64,000 nt of DNA, from contig OZ243957.1 of assembly GCA_965214585.1 (NCBI GenBank), positions 3,720,001 through 3,784,000 of the forward strand, written 5' to 3'. Shown here piece after piece: positions 7,345-16,943 of this stretch (its first letter is position 1; every line of letters starts with the position of its first letter). Origin of the DNA: JAHCHG01 sp965214585 (lineage in GTDB: Bacteria; Acidobacteriota; Blastocatellia; Pyrinomonadales; Pyrinomonadaceae). The notes beneath the pieces are model-generated. The model was given only the letters and a program-made list of their open reading frames with translations, did no database searches and was not told where the DNA came from. A program made the position numbers and the translations under genes.

Positions 7345-10300
7345 TTACGGATTAGCACCGATAAAGTTTATTCCGGTCAGATTCTCCGTTAAATTGATTA
7401 CCTGCGGAGTAAATTTATAACGCTTGGAAACAGCCGTCATAACTATACTCTGCCCTGCTTCGACATCATTGAAGGTATAATACCCAAACGCATTGGTTCG
7501 TGCCGTTTGCGTATTTCCCGTCTGATCGGTCAATTGAACAACTGCACCTGTTATACCTCTGTTTCGTGATGTCAAAACCCGTCCGCTGATCGTAACACCC
7601 GCCGCCGTCGGACCGAGAATCGTAATCGTCCCGCCCGTATAGGTCGGCTGCGTGATCGGAGTATTCGGGTCAACTCCCGAAGCCTTCCGCCGCGCCGGTG
7701 TGTCCGTGAACGTGATGTTTGTCGGTCCCGCAGGTGCGCTCGCCGCTACCGTGAAAGTAACATTGACGAGGGCGATGTTATTGCCTTCCGCTATCGTGCC
7801 GCCGGCAAATCCGGTTACGGAGAACCCGATCTGACCGGCTGTCGCGGTATTGAATATAACATCGCCGCCGCCGTTGCCGATGGCTACTTGCGGATTGGTC
7901 AGTTTTGTCGAATCATACGCGATGCTGAAAGTGTAACCCGCTTCATTGCCAACCGTGTCAACCCGAATCGGAACGACTAAAGTTGAACTCGGACTGGCAC
8001 TTTGCGCGTCAACCCGAAATGCCGCTGGCGGCGCAAGAAAACTGCTCTTGGCAGCGGGCGTTTTAATTCCGAACGGGAGTTCGCTCTTCTTACTAAACAG
8101 ATTGAACTCAGGCGCAGAAGTGCCGGAAGTCGGACCGCCTGCGTTTTGCAGCGGATCAGTTCCAACCGAATAACGCCGTGTTTGCTGAACATCGTCGCCG
8201 TCAACAAGTCCGTCGCCCAGACTGCTGCGCGGCGAACTGTCGGCGCGGCGAAATTCGCTGCCTTGATAAGGCAAACCGATGCCGACGCTGAAATTGCGAA
8301 TCATCTGAACATCGCTGGCATCAACAACGCCGTCGCCGTCAGGTCGTGTTATCACATCGCCTTCATACAGCGGGAAAACCTGACAACCGCGATCAACAGG
8401 TCCGGTAAGACTCAAAGTATAATTTGAATTGATACCGCTTCCGGCATTTACCTCGTGAACAACTATCGTAAATTTTTGTCCGGCGGTCACATTAAATGAA
8501 TAAGACACCTGCGGAGATGAACCGCCTGCATCAGCCAGATAATTCGCGTTCGGATTTGCCGGAACGAACCCTGCACTATTGTAAGCTACTGAAAATAAGT
8601 TCACGCCGTTCGGAGATTCTAAAGTTACCGTGATACAGCCGGCTGCTGCCGCCGTAAATGTATAAGCATCATATCGGCGTTCTCCGGTTGTAGCAAATAT
8701 TCCGGGCGCGGTTTTCGGCGCACTGCAATTACTGGCAGCCGCTGAACCTTGGCGAGCGATTCGTCCGGTTTGCGTTCCCGTCGTCGCGGTGTATTCGGGA
8801 GCAGTCGGCGGTATTGTCGTGTCGAGCGTCGTTGAAACGCTGAACGGCGGAATCGTGGCGACTGTGAAATCAATCGTCTGCGCGGCGGTTGTGCCGTTGT
8901 AATTGAGCGTCAGCGTAAAATCAATCGAATTGCCGCAGACGAAATCTCTGTCCAGTTTAAATGTAAACGGCGACGCACCGCTTGCCGTTCCGCCGTTACC
9001 CGGTATATCGGGATACGATATTGTTTGCGGCGGAAGAATGGTTACGCCCGGCGTAGTCGTCGTTAAAGTTGCCGAAACATTAGTCGCATCCAGTCCGCCG
9101 GTGTTTGTTAAAGGAATGCTCAAAGTGGCGGATTCACCCGAATCAAACCGACCATTTCCATTTTCGTCAACAGGTGTAGGGACGGGATTTGCGACAAGTT
9201 CAAGAATAGTAAAAGGATCGCCCAAACAAACATTGCCGATTACGGTATTTCCGTCGGTGACGGTGACATTTGCCGTAGTGGAAGTAGCGTAACCTCTCTT
9301 GGATGCGCTGACAATATAATCGCCGGGAGCAGCGATGATGTTCGAGATCAGACTTCCGCTTGCGTCAGTCGTTCGCAAAAATCCGCCTGCCTGCGCGATT
9401 ACCGCCGCATCTTCAATCGGTTGATTCGTATTGCAATCCGTTACGTTCGAGGCAATCTGTCCTTTTGGCGCAGCCGCGCATCCGGGAAATTTAAAGCTGC
9501 CGATTTGCGTACTCCATTTGAACGGGTCGCTGTTAGTTGTTCCGTTATATGCCGCGTCGCGCCATTCCTGCGTATACCAGAATGTGCAGTCGTCAATCGG
9601 GTCAACATTCATCGCGCTGTAATCGCCCCAACGGTTGTTGGTTGCATTTTGATAGCCGGTGCTGGCTTTCATCGTCGCCTCGCCTTCGTTCAAAGTTCCG
9701 GCGGCGACTTGTCCGCCCGTGCGTCCCGCCCAGACAATATCCGGGAACTCGCCCGCGCCGGGACCCGAACGTGAAAATCCGACTCCGATGTTGCCGAGAT
9801 AATCTTGCGCGATACTGCCCATCCAGCGGTTGCGTCCTGTGCCGCTGACCGGATCGGGAGCGTGCGTTCCCTGATCGAAAACGCTCACCGCGCCCGCGCC
9901 GTTGCGCCGCAGTTCTTCCCAACGAACCGCCGCCTGATAAGTTGCGGCGGTAGAAGGAGCAACGCCGCTGACATTGACCGTCAAGTTTGTTACATAAGAA
10001 TTGACCGGCGCGGTTGTAGTTCCGAGATTGCGATACGCCACGCGGAACAAAGCCCGACCTCCAATCGAATCTAAATAAGCATTCGCCGGCACGACCGGCT
10101 GTTCAACGTCGCCTCTGCCGGACGGATTTCTCGGATCGAAAGCGGCAACCGGAACAGGCGTTTTAAGCGTAAAGGTCGAATTTCCCGGCGTTGCAAAATC
10201 CGGCACAAGTTCGTGAATTATAATTTGGTCTGCGCCGCCGAAAAAGGCTGAATCGAACTCCATAAAATACTGCGAAGTTCCGGCAGGCGGCGGCAAATAT

Positions 10301-11409
10301 CCGTCCACATCGGCGGGCAGATGTCCGAAAGATGCGGGGTCCGAGAAATAAATGAAACCGGCAGTCGGATCGCCGACGAGCATTTTTTCGCGGTTAAAGG
10401 CGTAGAATCCGCCCGTTACATAAGCGTTTCCAGCCGCGTTAAATTCGTGAGTTGATACATAATAAGCGTCCGTCCAAACCGCCCAGTGCGGATAATCGGG
10501 AAAGTTGCCCGCCGGGGACGGAAAATTATAGACATACCACGCGCCCGTCGGATCGCCCGTCTGCGAAACGGCGATACATTGTCCGAATGTCGGTCTGTTG
10601 ACATAAAACTGACTGACCAGCCAGCGGTCAGCCAGCGGATCGTAGTTGACGACCGGATCGCCGTTATCACCCGTGCGGCATTCATCGGTTGACGGCAAGC
10701 CGGTAAAAAGCGAACTGATTTTGGCGAGAGGAGTCAGCGGGTTTCCGCTTTTATCGTAAACGCGAAAAACGCCGAAGTTCACAGACTGCACATAATGATT
10801 CGGTCCGACATCGCCGACTGTATCCGGCGGCATCGAAGTAGTGCCGAAAGCCGCAATGTTGTCCACGCTTAAAATTCCGTTAAAAGAAACTATCGGTCCC
10901 GGCATCGCCTGCGGACTCATCAGCAAAGATGATTTGCGGCTCAGAAATGCCAGCGGATCGGTAAACGGCTTATTAGCTATATTCGGGTTATCAACGGTGC
11001 GGATAACTTCAACCTCATTATTTTCTTCATCAATAATTACCCCTTCACCGTCATCTTCCGGTTTGGCGGCTTCGGGCAAATCTCGAATCGGAGGCGTAAT
11101 GCCGAATGAATTCGCTGTCTTGGAAATCATCAGTCCCGGTTTGAATTCTCCACGCGGTGGAAGTTTTATAACTCTCGGTTCGTCATCGTCGTCGTCTTCC
11201 ATTTTATTATTTTTACCTTTTTTCTTAGTTTTGTTTTTCTTGCCCGCCTTCTTCGATGCAGCAGATTTTTTTCCTGCTCCCGCTTTGGCTGCTTTGTTCT
11301 GCGCGTCCACCGAACCGACGAACAATGTGGATAAAATTATAAAAGCGATTAAGAACAAACCGGCAAATCCGGTAATTCCTCCGACCATCTTCAAGTTTGC
11401 TGTTTTCAT
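7345..11409 (-). CDS. Large secreted multidomain protein with dockerin-like and cohesin-like parts
   Basis: 1354 residues with an N-terminal hydrophobic signal (GFAGLFLIAFIILSTLFVG), then a Lys-rich stretch ending in five Asp (KMEDDDDDEP). Residues about 170-640 look like a beta-rich, propeller-type exoprotein region (PPDTVGDVGPNHYVQ). A carboxypeptidase-regulatory-like domain follows (IASNVTDCNTNQPIEDAAV, about 650-730), then a CARDB-like segment. A segment at about 1020-1100 has two calcium-loop repeats of dockerin type (RPDGDGVVDASDVQMIRN; GDGLVDGDDVQQTRRYS). A cohesin-like beta domain (PIRVDTVGNEAGYTFSIAYD) comes next, and a second carboxypeptidase-regulatory domain closes the protein (ISGRVLTSRNRGITGAVVQL). 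It is probably exported and cell-surface or extracellular. Its ribosome site GGAGAAGGAAAT is good, and a hairpin lies further upstream. Confidence 0.85.
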   Translation of the reverse strand: MKTANLKMVGGITGFAGLFLIAFIILSTLFVGSVDAQNKAAKAGAGKKSAASKKAGKKNKTKKKGKNNKMEDDDDDEPRVIKLPPRGEFKPGLMISKTANSFGITPPIRDLPEAAKPEDDGEGVIIDEENNEVEVIRTVDNPNIANKPFTDPLAFLSRKSSLLMSPQAMPGPIVSFNGILSVDNIAAFGTTSMPPDTVGDVGPNHYVQSVNFGVFRVYDKSGNPLTPLAKISSLFTGLPSTDECRTGDNGDPVVNYDPLADRWLVSQFYVNRPTFGQCIAVSQTGDPTGAWYVYNFPSPAGNFPDYPHWAVWTDAYYVSTHEFNAAGNAYVTGGFYAFNREKMLVGDPTAGFIYFSDPASFGHLPADVDGYLPPPAGTSQYFMEFDSAFFGGADQIIIHELVPDFATPGNSTFTLKTPVPVAAFDPRNPSGRGDVEQPVVPANAYLDSIGGRALFRVAYRNLGTTTAPVNSYVTNLTVNVSGVAPSTAATYQAAVRWEELRRNGAGAVSVFDQGTHAPDPVSGTGRNRWMGSIAQDYLGNIGVGFSRSGPGAGEFPDIVWAGRTGGQVAAGTLNEGEATMKASTGYQNATNNRWGDYSAMNVDPIDDCTFWYTQEWRDAAYNGTTNSDPFKWSTQIGSFKFPGCAAAPKGQIASNVTDCNTNQPIEDAAVIAQAGGFLRTTDASGSLISNIIAAPGDYIVSASKRGYATSTTANVTVTDGNTVIGNVCLGDPFTILELVANPVPTPVDENGNGRFDSGESATLSIPLTNTGGLDATNVSATLTTTTPGVTILPPQTISYPDIPGNGGTASGASPFTFKLDRDFVCGNSIDFTLTLNYNGTTAAQTIDFTVATIPPFSVSTTLDTTIPPTAPEYTATTGTQTGRIARQGSAAASNCSAPKTAPGIFATTGERRYDAYTFTAAAAGCITVTLESPNGVNLFSVAYNSAGFVPANPNANYLADAGGSSPQVSYSFNVTAGQKFTIVVHEVNAGSGINSNYTLSLTGPVDRGCQVFPLYEGDVITRPDGDGVVDASDVQMIRNFSVGIGLPYQGSEFRRADSSPRSSLGDGLVDGDDVQQTRRYSVGTDPLQNAGGPTSGTSAPEFNLFSKKSELPFGIKTPAAKSSFLAPPAAFRVDAQSASPSSTLVVPIRVDTVGNEAGYTFSIAYDSTKLTNPQVAIGNGGGDVIFNTATAGQIGFSVTGFAGGTIAEGNNIALVNVTFTVAASAPAGPTNITFTDTPARRKASGVDPNTPITQPTYTGGTITILGPTAAGVTISGRVLTSRNRGITGAVVQLTDQTGNTQTARTNAFGYYTFNDVEAGQSIVMTAVSKRYKFTPQVINLTENLTGINFIGANP

Positions 11410-11448
11410 ATTTATTTCCTTCTCCCGGATTAATTTATTTCCCTAACC

Positions 11449-11489
11449 GCGATTAAATCAGAACGTAATTTTCGTTCTGATCTAATCGC
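11449..11489 (-). promoter_or_regulatory. Leader hairpin upstream of the large secreted-protein gene
   Basis: GCGATTAGATCAGAACG and CGTTCTGATTTAATCGC pair over 17 bp with one mismatch around a 7-base loop, about 40 bases before the start codon at 11409. There is no T tract directly after it on the minus strand, so it is more likely an mRNA 5'-end structure or an operator than a terminator. Confidence 0.45.
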
Positions 11490-11771
11490 TATTGTTTCCC
11501 TTAGTTTATTTTGTAATTGTCTTTAACATTTTGCCTAGATTACATTTATCTGTAAAAAAAATGACAATATTTTGAAAATAATTTATAAAATTTTGTAGTA
11601 TTTTCCGACCTTCTATCAAAATCAAAAGACGAAAAATCGGACAATTCAGTTAAAGAATCACAATAAATAAGGTTTGGAAACGCGTTGCCGATAATATACC
11701 AAATATATAGAATAATGGCTAGTAAAAAATAAATATTACGGTAATGCGTCAGTTATAAATTGAGATTCTTG

Positions 11772-11849
11772 TTCAGCAGCGTCGTGCGTGAGCCGACGCT
11801 TCTCGCCGCAACTGTATTAACCAATCGGTTCAAGAGCGACCCTGCCGAC
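11772..11849. repeat. Family C palindromic element, decayed copy
   Basis: The stretch ttcagcagcgtcgtgcgtga..ctgccgac aligns over its whole length with the intact element at 60926-61001, including the loop part cgcaactgtattaac. The right arm has lost most of its pairing (aatcggttcaagagcgacc), so this looks like an old copy. Confidence 0.7.
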
Positions 11850-11987
11850 TTTCCTTATTTCCAACTTAGGACTGACCGATTACAAGTATTTTATTAATAT
11901 GCTTTACAAAAAATTACAAATAAAGAAAACTTAAATGTTATACAATGCGTAGTAAGATTAAGTATTTACAAAAATTAATTTTTTAGA

Positions 11988-13217
11988 ATGAATTGGAAAG
12001 AAACATTAAAACTTGCATTTGCGGCGATTTGGGCGCATAAACTTCGTTCATTTCTGACATTGCTCGGAATGATTATCGGCGTAACGGCGTTTATGGTCGT
12101 GCTGTCGGTTTTGCAGGGATTTAATACTTACGTTGACGAGGAAATCGCCGGTGTCGGTTCAAATTCGTTTTCGATTTCGCGTTTTAGTTTTGAAGATTTC
12201 AAAGACAACGACACGCTTGCCGCCGCGCAACGGAGAAATAAGGATTTAACGCTCGAAGAATTGGAATTTCTGCGCGAACACGGCGACCTTATCAAAGAAA
12301 TCGGTGCAAATACGCGCGGATCGAGAACTCAGGTTAAACGCGGCACGGAAATTTTAGATGACATCAGCGTTGACGGCAAAGACCCGATCATTGCTGAAAT
12401 TGATAAAATCGAAATTGAAGATGGACGATATTTTGTCGAAGCCGAAAATAAAAACGCCAGCCGCGTGGCATTTATCGGCGCGGATATTGCGAGCAAACTT
12501 TTTCCCAGAACTTCCGCCGTCGGCGGCGAGATTTCCATCAGCGGTTTGCCGTATAGAGTAGTTGGTGTTGCTGTGGCAAAAGGAACTCTATTCGGAATGC
12601 CGCAGGATAATTTTATACACGTTCCGCTGAAAACTTATAACTCGAATATGGGTAAGTTGTCCTACGGATTGTATTTTTCGGCAACTTCTTATTCGGACGA
12701 AACTTTCGACGACGCTGTTGAACAAGCGCGGACGCTTCTGCGAATCAAGCGGAAAATTCCTTACGGCGAACCGGATAATTTCGGAATCAGAACGCCCGAT
12801 GCGATCACCGAACTCAGAACAAAACTGCTCGGTCCGATTTTTATAGTCATTCTTGCTGTTCCGGCAATTGCTCTGCTTGTCGGCTCAATCGTAATTATGA
12901 ATATAATGCTCGTTGCAGTTACCGAACGGACAAAGGAGATCGGCATCAGAAAAAGTCTGGGCGCGAAGCAGTCGGACATTCTGAAACAGTTTTTGTATGA
13001 AGCCGCGACGCTTTCGGCAATCGGCGGTTTGACCGGATTGATTCTCGCCGAACTGATCGGTTTTGTAATTTCGGCGTATCTGATCGAAACGAAAATTCCT
13101 TGGTGGGCGGCGGTTATGGCAATCGGCGTTTCGGCAGTTGTCGGAATTTTAGCCGGACTTTATCCGGCTTGGAAAGCGGCGCGGCTCGATCCGATTGAGG
13201 CTTTAAGGGCGGACTAA
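11988..13217 (+). CDS. FtsX/MacB-family ABC transporter permease (1 of 3)
   Basis: The 409 residues have the MacB layout: a first membrane helix near residues 18-40 (FLTLLGMIIGVTAFMVVLSV), a large periplasmic domain, and three C-terminal helices starting near IFIVILAVPAIALLVGSIVI. The conserved FtsX loop VTERTKEIGIRKSLGAKQ and the end YPAWKAARLDPIEALR are present. MacB-type permeases pass force from a cytoplasmic ATPase to the periplasm, moving macrolides, lipoproteins or peptides; the substrate is not evident. The ATPase domain of true MacB is absent, so a separate ATPase is needed. Two paralogous permease genes follow on the same strand, the first 26 bases away. Confidence 0.9.
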   Translation: MNWKETLKLAFAAIWAHKLRSFLTLLGMIIGVTAFMVVLSVLQGFNTYVDEEIAGVGSNSFSISRFSFEDFKDNDTLAAAQRRNKDLTLEELEFLREHGDLIKEIGANTRGSRTQVKRGTEILDDISVDGKDPIIAEIDKIEIEDGRYFVEAENKNASRVAFIGADIASKLFPRTSAVGGEISISGLPYRVVGVAVAKGTLFGMPQDNFIHVPLKTYNSNMGKLSYGLYFSATSYSDETFDDAVEQARTLLRIKRKIPYGEPDNFGIRTPDAITELRTKLLGPIFIVILAVPAIALLVGSIVIMNIMLVAVTERTKEIGIRKSLGAKQSDILKQFLYEAATLSAIGGLTGLILAELIGFVISAYLIETKIPWWAAVMAIGVSAVVGILAGLYPAWKAARLDPIEALRAD

Positions 13218-13243
13218 ATTTTTTCACGGGTGATATAAAAGAG

Positions 13244-14497
13244 ATGTTTATCGGTAATATGTTCTGGGAAAATTTCAAAATGGCGATGGCGACATTGCGA
13301 AGCAATAAACTGCGCTCGTTTTTGACAATTATCGGCGTAATTATCGGCGTGATAACCGTGATGCTGATTTCCTCGATTATCAGCGGAATTACCGTGGCGG
13401 TTGAAAAAGAAGTCGAATCGTTCGGCGCAAATTCGATTTTTCTGTATAAATACGACATCGGTTTTCAGACCGGACGGCGTTCGCGCGAAGAACGTATGCG
13501 AAAGCCTCTGACAATCGAAGATGCCGAGGCTCTGAAAAAACTTCCGACAATTGCAACAGCCGTTCCTTTTCTCGATGTTTCGAGTGATCGTTGGGGATCA
13601 AAAATTCTCGTAACCGGAAAAAACGGGAAAACTTCATCTTCGGTCAGACTGCAAGGCACGACTCCCGACATCGAAAAAACCACCACCGAAGTTCTCCTTG
13701 AAGGACGCTGGTTTACCGAAAGCGAAAGCGAAACGAAAGCCGATGTCTGCCTGATCGGTCAGGCGGTTGTTGACAGCTATTTCCCGTTCGGAAATGCCGT
13801 CGGCGGAAAACTCGAAATCGGCGGGCGCGAATTTCGCGTGATCGGCGTTCTTGAAAAAAAAGAACAGATGCTCGGCGGCGGCGATAACGATCAATCGAAC
13901 ACTATTTATATGCCGCTTGGCGCGGCTCTGCGTTTAAAGCCTTATTCCGAAGATTTGTTTATTTTAGCGGTAGCCAAAGACGGAAAACTCGACGAAGCGA
14001 AAGATCAGGTGCAAGACCTTCTGCGCGTGCGCCGCCGCGTGCCGTTTGGCGAAGACAATAATTTTGCGATGGAAACCGCCGCCAGTATCGTTGACACCTT
14101 CAAATCAATTACGGCAAATGTTTTCTTGGTGATGATCGTAATTTCTTCAATCGGTTTGATGATCGGCGGAATCGGCGTGATGAACATAATGCTCGTGTCC
14201 GTTACCGAACGCACCAGAGAAATCGGAATCCGCAAAGCAATCGGCGCGAAACAGGGCGATATTCTGCTCCAATTTCTCGTCGAAGCCGCGACTTTGACAG
14301 GTTTGGGCGGACTTATCGGGTTGGCAATCGGCTGGGCTTTGACATTTTTGATCGGTCTTGTTTTCCCGTCCTACGTTCCGCTGTGGGCGCCGCTTCTCGG
14401 ATTTTTCGCCAGCGTCGGAATCGGCTTGGTTTTCGGACTTTTCCCCGCGTGGAAAGCCGCCCGGCTTGATCCAATCGAATCTCTTAGATACGAATAA
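13244..14497 (+). CDS. FtsX/MacB-family ABC transporter permease (2 of 3)
   Basis: 417 residues with the same layout as the preceding gene: an N-terminal helix (FLTIIGVIIGVITVMLISSI), a periplasmic core, then helices around FLVMIVISSIGLMIGGIGVM and the loop VTERTREIGIRKAIGAKQGD. The C-terminal YPAWKAARLDPIE-type end reads FPAWKAARLDPIESLRYE. Two starts are possible, ATG 13244 or ATG 13259 (MFWENFKMAM). The second matches the usual family N terminus, but neither has a strong ribosome site. Its closeness to the preceding gene (26 bases) suggests one transcript and perhaps a heteromeric permease. Confidence 0.9.
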   Translation: MFIGNMFWENFKMAMATLRSNKLRSFLTIIGVIIGVITVMLISSIISGITVAVEKEVESFGANSIFLYKYDIGFQTGRRSREERMRKPLTIEDAEALKKLPTIATAVPFLDVSSDRWGSKILVTGKNGKTSSSVRLQGTTPDIEKTTTEVLLEGRWFTESESETKADVCLIGQAVVDSYFPFGNAVGGKLEIGGREFRVIGVLEKKEQMLGGGDNDQSNTIYMPLGAALRLKPYSEDLFILAVAKDGKLDEAKDQVQDLLRVRRRVPFGEDNNFAMETAASIVDTFKSITANVFLVMIVISSIGLMIGGIGVMNIMLVSVTERTREIGIRKAIGAKQGDILLQFLVEAATLTGLGGLIGLAIGWALTFLIGLVFPSYVPLWAPLLGFFASVGIGLVFGLFPAWKAARLDPIESLRYE

Positions 14498-14527
14498 TAT
14501 CTGTTTATTGTTGATCGTTCATTTCTA

Positions 14528-14709
14528 AGAAGCTGTTTGTTAATTGTATCGCAGGCTTCCAGCCGGCTGTCTTGGTGGCTTCCAGCCGCCAAATTCATCT
14601 GTTTTTTCCGAATGTTTGAGTAAATACGCTCGAATTGGCGGCAAGATGCCGCCAAGACAGCCGGCAAGATGCCGGCGTTACGTTTTTTCTGAATTTCCAA
14701 ACAGCTTCT
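14528..14709. repeat. Family A palindromic element, copy 2
   Basis: The outer 12-bp inverted ends are agaagctgtttg (14528-14539) and caaacagcttct (14698-14709). The inner arms gcttccagccggctgtcttgg and ccaagacagccggcaagatgc are inverted. It lies between the second and third permease genes, so it may act as a partial terminator or an mRNA 3'-end structure there. Confidence 0.88.
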
Positions 14710-14754
14710 AAGATGAACTGAAACTTCTCAGCAATGAACTATTGTCAATAAACA

Positions 14755-15858
14755 ATGAACAATCTCGTCTTTTCAAATATGCTTCACCGCCCGGCGCGAA
14801 CATTTGTCAGTATTCTGGGCATCGCCGTCGGCGTTTTGCTGATAGTTTTCACCGTCGGAATGGTCAACGGTTCGATGCGCGAACGCGCCACGCGCGAAGC
14901 AAATGTCGGCGCGGAAATATTCTTTCGCGCTTCCGGCTCAATCGGTCTAAGCGGCACGGAAGTTTTTCGTCTGCCGATTGACTTAAAGGAAAAAATTGAA
15001 AAAACCGAAGGCGTTCAGACGGTTGTTCCGATTGGGCAGAATTCGGTTGAGGTAAAAGATAACAATACGGGCAGCCGTCTGGTTGACGGAATAAATTTTG
15101 AAGAGTATTCCAAAGTTGCCGGACTGACGATTATCGAAGGCAGAAAATTTTCGGCTGATTCCGATGAAGCGATCATTGATACGGGTTGGCAAAAGCAGAA
15201 AAAATTAAAAATCGGCGATTCTTTGGAATTATACGAGCGCGATTTTACAATCGTCGGAACTTACGAACCGGCGGCGGGCGGACGCGTAAAAATTCCGCTT
15301 GAAACAATGCAGAAACAACTCGGCGGCGAAGGCAAAGTAACCACCTTTCTAATCAAAATAAAAGACGGCTACACTCCCGAACAAGCTGCCGGAATTCTCG
15401 ATAAAAATTTCCCCGATTACCGCATTTTACTGACAAGTGATTTTGAAGAACTTTATATGAACGGTTTTCAGGCTCTAAATGTTTTTCTAAACGTAATTAT
15501 CGGCGTGGCGGCGGTAATCAGCGCACTCGTCATTTTGCTGACGATGTATACGACCGTTACCGAGCGAACGCGCCAGATAGGAATTATGAAATCGCTCGGA
15601 ATGTCGAACTCTAAAATCGCCTCGATTATCGCGCAGGAAGCGATTTTGCTGAGTTTTCTCGGAATCGTTACGGGCATAATTCTGACGATAATTCTGCGTT
15701 TTTTCCTGACCAGAATCACGACTTTGGAAGTCGAGATGAGTTTTGAAGTAATCGCTGTCGTCTTCATCATCGGACTGATCGGCGGCGCACTCGGCGCGTT
15801 ATACCCGGCAATGAAAGCCGCCCGGCTCGACGCGGTTGATGCTTTGAGTTATGAATAG
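14755..15858 (+). CDS. FtsX-family ABC transporter permease (3 of 3)
   Basis: 367 residues, shorter than its two neighbours. The start region reads MNNLVFSNMLHRPARTFVSI, followed by a membrane helix (LGIAVGVLLIVFTVGMV), a periplasmic domain and three C-terminal helices. The FtsX loop is VTERTRQIGIMKSLGMSNSK and the protein ends YPAMKAARLDAVDALSYE. The DevC/LolC-like HRPARTFVSILGIAVG start places it in a different subgroup from genes 1 and 2. It is set apart from them by repeat A copy 2, so co-transcription is less sure. No ATPase gene lies nearby on this strand; the candidate is at 25418-26161. Confidence 0.88.
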   Translation: MNNLVFSNMLHRPARTFVSILGIAVGVLLIVFTVGMVNGSMRERATREANVGAEIFFRASGSIGLSGTEVFRLPIDLKEKIEKTEGVQTVVPIGQNSVEVKDNNTGSRLVDGINFEEYSKVAGLTIIEGRKFSADSDEAIIDTGWQKQKKLKIGDSLELYERDFTIVGTYEPAAGGRVKIPLETMQKQLGGEGKVTTFLIKIKDGYTPEQAAGILDKNFPDYRILLTSDFEELYMNGFQALNVFLNVIIGVAAVISALVILLTMYTTVTERTRQIGIMKSLGMSNSKIASIIAQEAILLSFLGIVTGIILTIILRFFLTRITTLEVEMSFEVIAVVFIIGLIGGALGALYPAMKAARLDAVDALSYE

Positions 15859-15869
15859 ATTCAAATATA

Positions 15870-15900
15870 GGCAGAAACCCGACAGTTTTGGAGGGTGCTG
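15870..15900. repeat. Half copy of repeat family G
   Basis: The stretch ggcagaaacccgacagtttt followed by ggagggtgctg matches the left half of the intact palindrome at 56921-57007 (ggcggaaacgagggcagtta, ggagggtgctg), but the right arm is missing. It lies in the short convergent gap between the third permease and the acyltransferase. Confidence 0.5.
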
Positions 15901-15968
15901 ATTATAATTCGGGAAGTTATTAAAAAACCATAATTTCAAACGATTTTTAGCAATTAACAATCCACAAT

Positions 15969-16859
15969 TCACCATTCACCATTTTCATCATTTTCCGCCA
16001 GATCGCCGATTTTTTTCATCAGATAATCGGCAATTTCCTTATGAGTGCGCCGCCTGTTTGGTTGTTCGTAAAACTCCGAAAAATCTATCAGTTCGCCAAA
16101 ATGAATCCGCACTTTTTCGCCGCCCGTCCAATTTCCTAAAATCTGTTTCGGCAGATCGTTTCCCAAACCCGCGATAAATACGGGAATCACCTGCGGTTTC
16201 GCTTCCATTATAATTTTGCCGATTCCGGGCTGCGCGGGCAGCAGATCGTATGGATTTTCGTCTAAATTTCGTTTTCCTTCCGGGTGAAAACCGATCACGT
16301 TCGTAGTTTTTTCCGAACAAATCTGCGTCAAACGCCTGAGCGAATATTTGTCGAATTCCCGTTTGCGAACTTGCCTGTCTTCCCGAAAAAACGGTGGATA
16401 CATCGCCCACCAGCCCATCGCCAGATTTACAAACCAGCCAATCGGAGAATCATAAAAAAACTTCGCGCGAACGGGGAAAAACAATTGAATCGGGCGCGTC
16501 GTCTGCCGAAAAATCACGCTCGAAACGACATACATATCAAAAAAAGAACGATGATTTGCGACAAGCAAAAGAGGTTTGTCAATCTCACTATTCTCGACAT
16601 TTTCGATGCCGAAAACCTGCATCAGATTATAAGTGCAGATTTTTATCCAGAGCGAGCCGACGTGCCTTTGGCAAAACGTCCAGAAGCGTTTCCATCTGCC
16701 CAGATTCATTCGGTGCGTCAGCCGAAAACCCGCTTTTTCAAGCGGATCGAGAACCGAAATTTCCTCATTTGACGGCAAAAGCGGTTCTTCCGCCGTTTTT
16801 GAGATTTGAGTTTCGTTTGTCGTCAAAGAATTTCCGTGCATATTCTTGTAAACTGTCAT
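15969..16859 (-). CDS. 1-acyl-glycerol-3-phosphate acyltransferase family protein (PlsC-like)
   Basis: 296 residues from the ATG at 16859. The acyltransferase motifs are the block NHRSFFD (His103 and Asp108, the HX4D catalytic pair) and FHPEGKRN (the EGxR phosphate-binding motif). These enzymes move an acyl chain onto lysophosphatidate or related acceptors at the inner membrane. The ~45-residue N-terminal extension before the conserved part is longer than in minimal PlsC. A TTG start at 16913 is possible, but it would overlap the promoter of the divergent gene; a second ATG lies at 16841. The acceptor cannot be decided. Confidence 0.85.
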   Translation of the reverse strand: MTVYKNMHGNSLTTNETQISKTAEEPLLPSNEEISVLDPLEKAGFRLTHRMNLGRWKRFWTFCQRHVGSLWIKICTYNLMQVFGIENVENSEIDKPLLLVANHRSFFDMYVVSSVIFRQTTRPIQLFFPVRAKFFYDSPIGWFVNLAMGWWAMYPPFFREDRQVRKREFDKYSLRRLTQICSEKTTNVIGFHPEGKRNLDENPYDLLPAQPGIGKIIMEAKPQVIPVFIAGLGNDLPKQILGNWTGGEKVRIHFGELIDFSEFYEQPNRRRTHKEIADYLMKKIGDLAENDENGEW

Positions 16860-16943
16860 AATAACATCTGCACGAAGAAAATAAACAGCCCGGATAATTT
16901 TCCGGCTGGACAAAGTTACTTTATTAAAGCAGTTTTAAAACAG

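Larger units (their letters stand above)
11410..11987. other. Divergent intergenic region between secreted protein and permease genes
   Basis: This 578-base gap has no gene. It holds the leader hairpin (11449-11489), about 280 bases of very AT-rich sequence suited to promoters on both sides, and a worn copy of repeat family C (11772-11849). I could not assign a -35/-10 pair with confidence for either direction. Confidence 0.6.

Noticed and set aside
8002..8427. Long open frames on the plus strand inside the 7345-11409 gene (also near 9421-9848)
   Set aside because: They lie antisense to a gene with clear domains and signal peptide, have Arg/Ser-rich translations without motifs, and follow from the GC pattern of the real gene.
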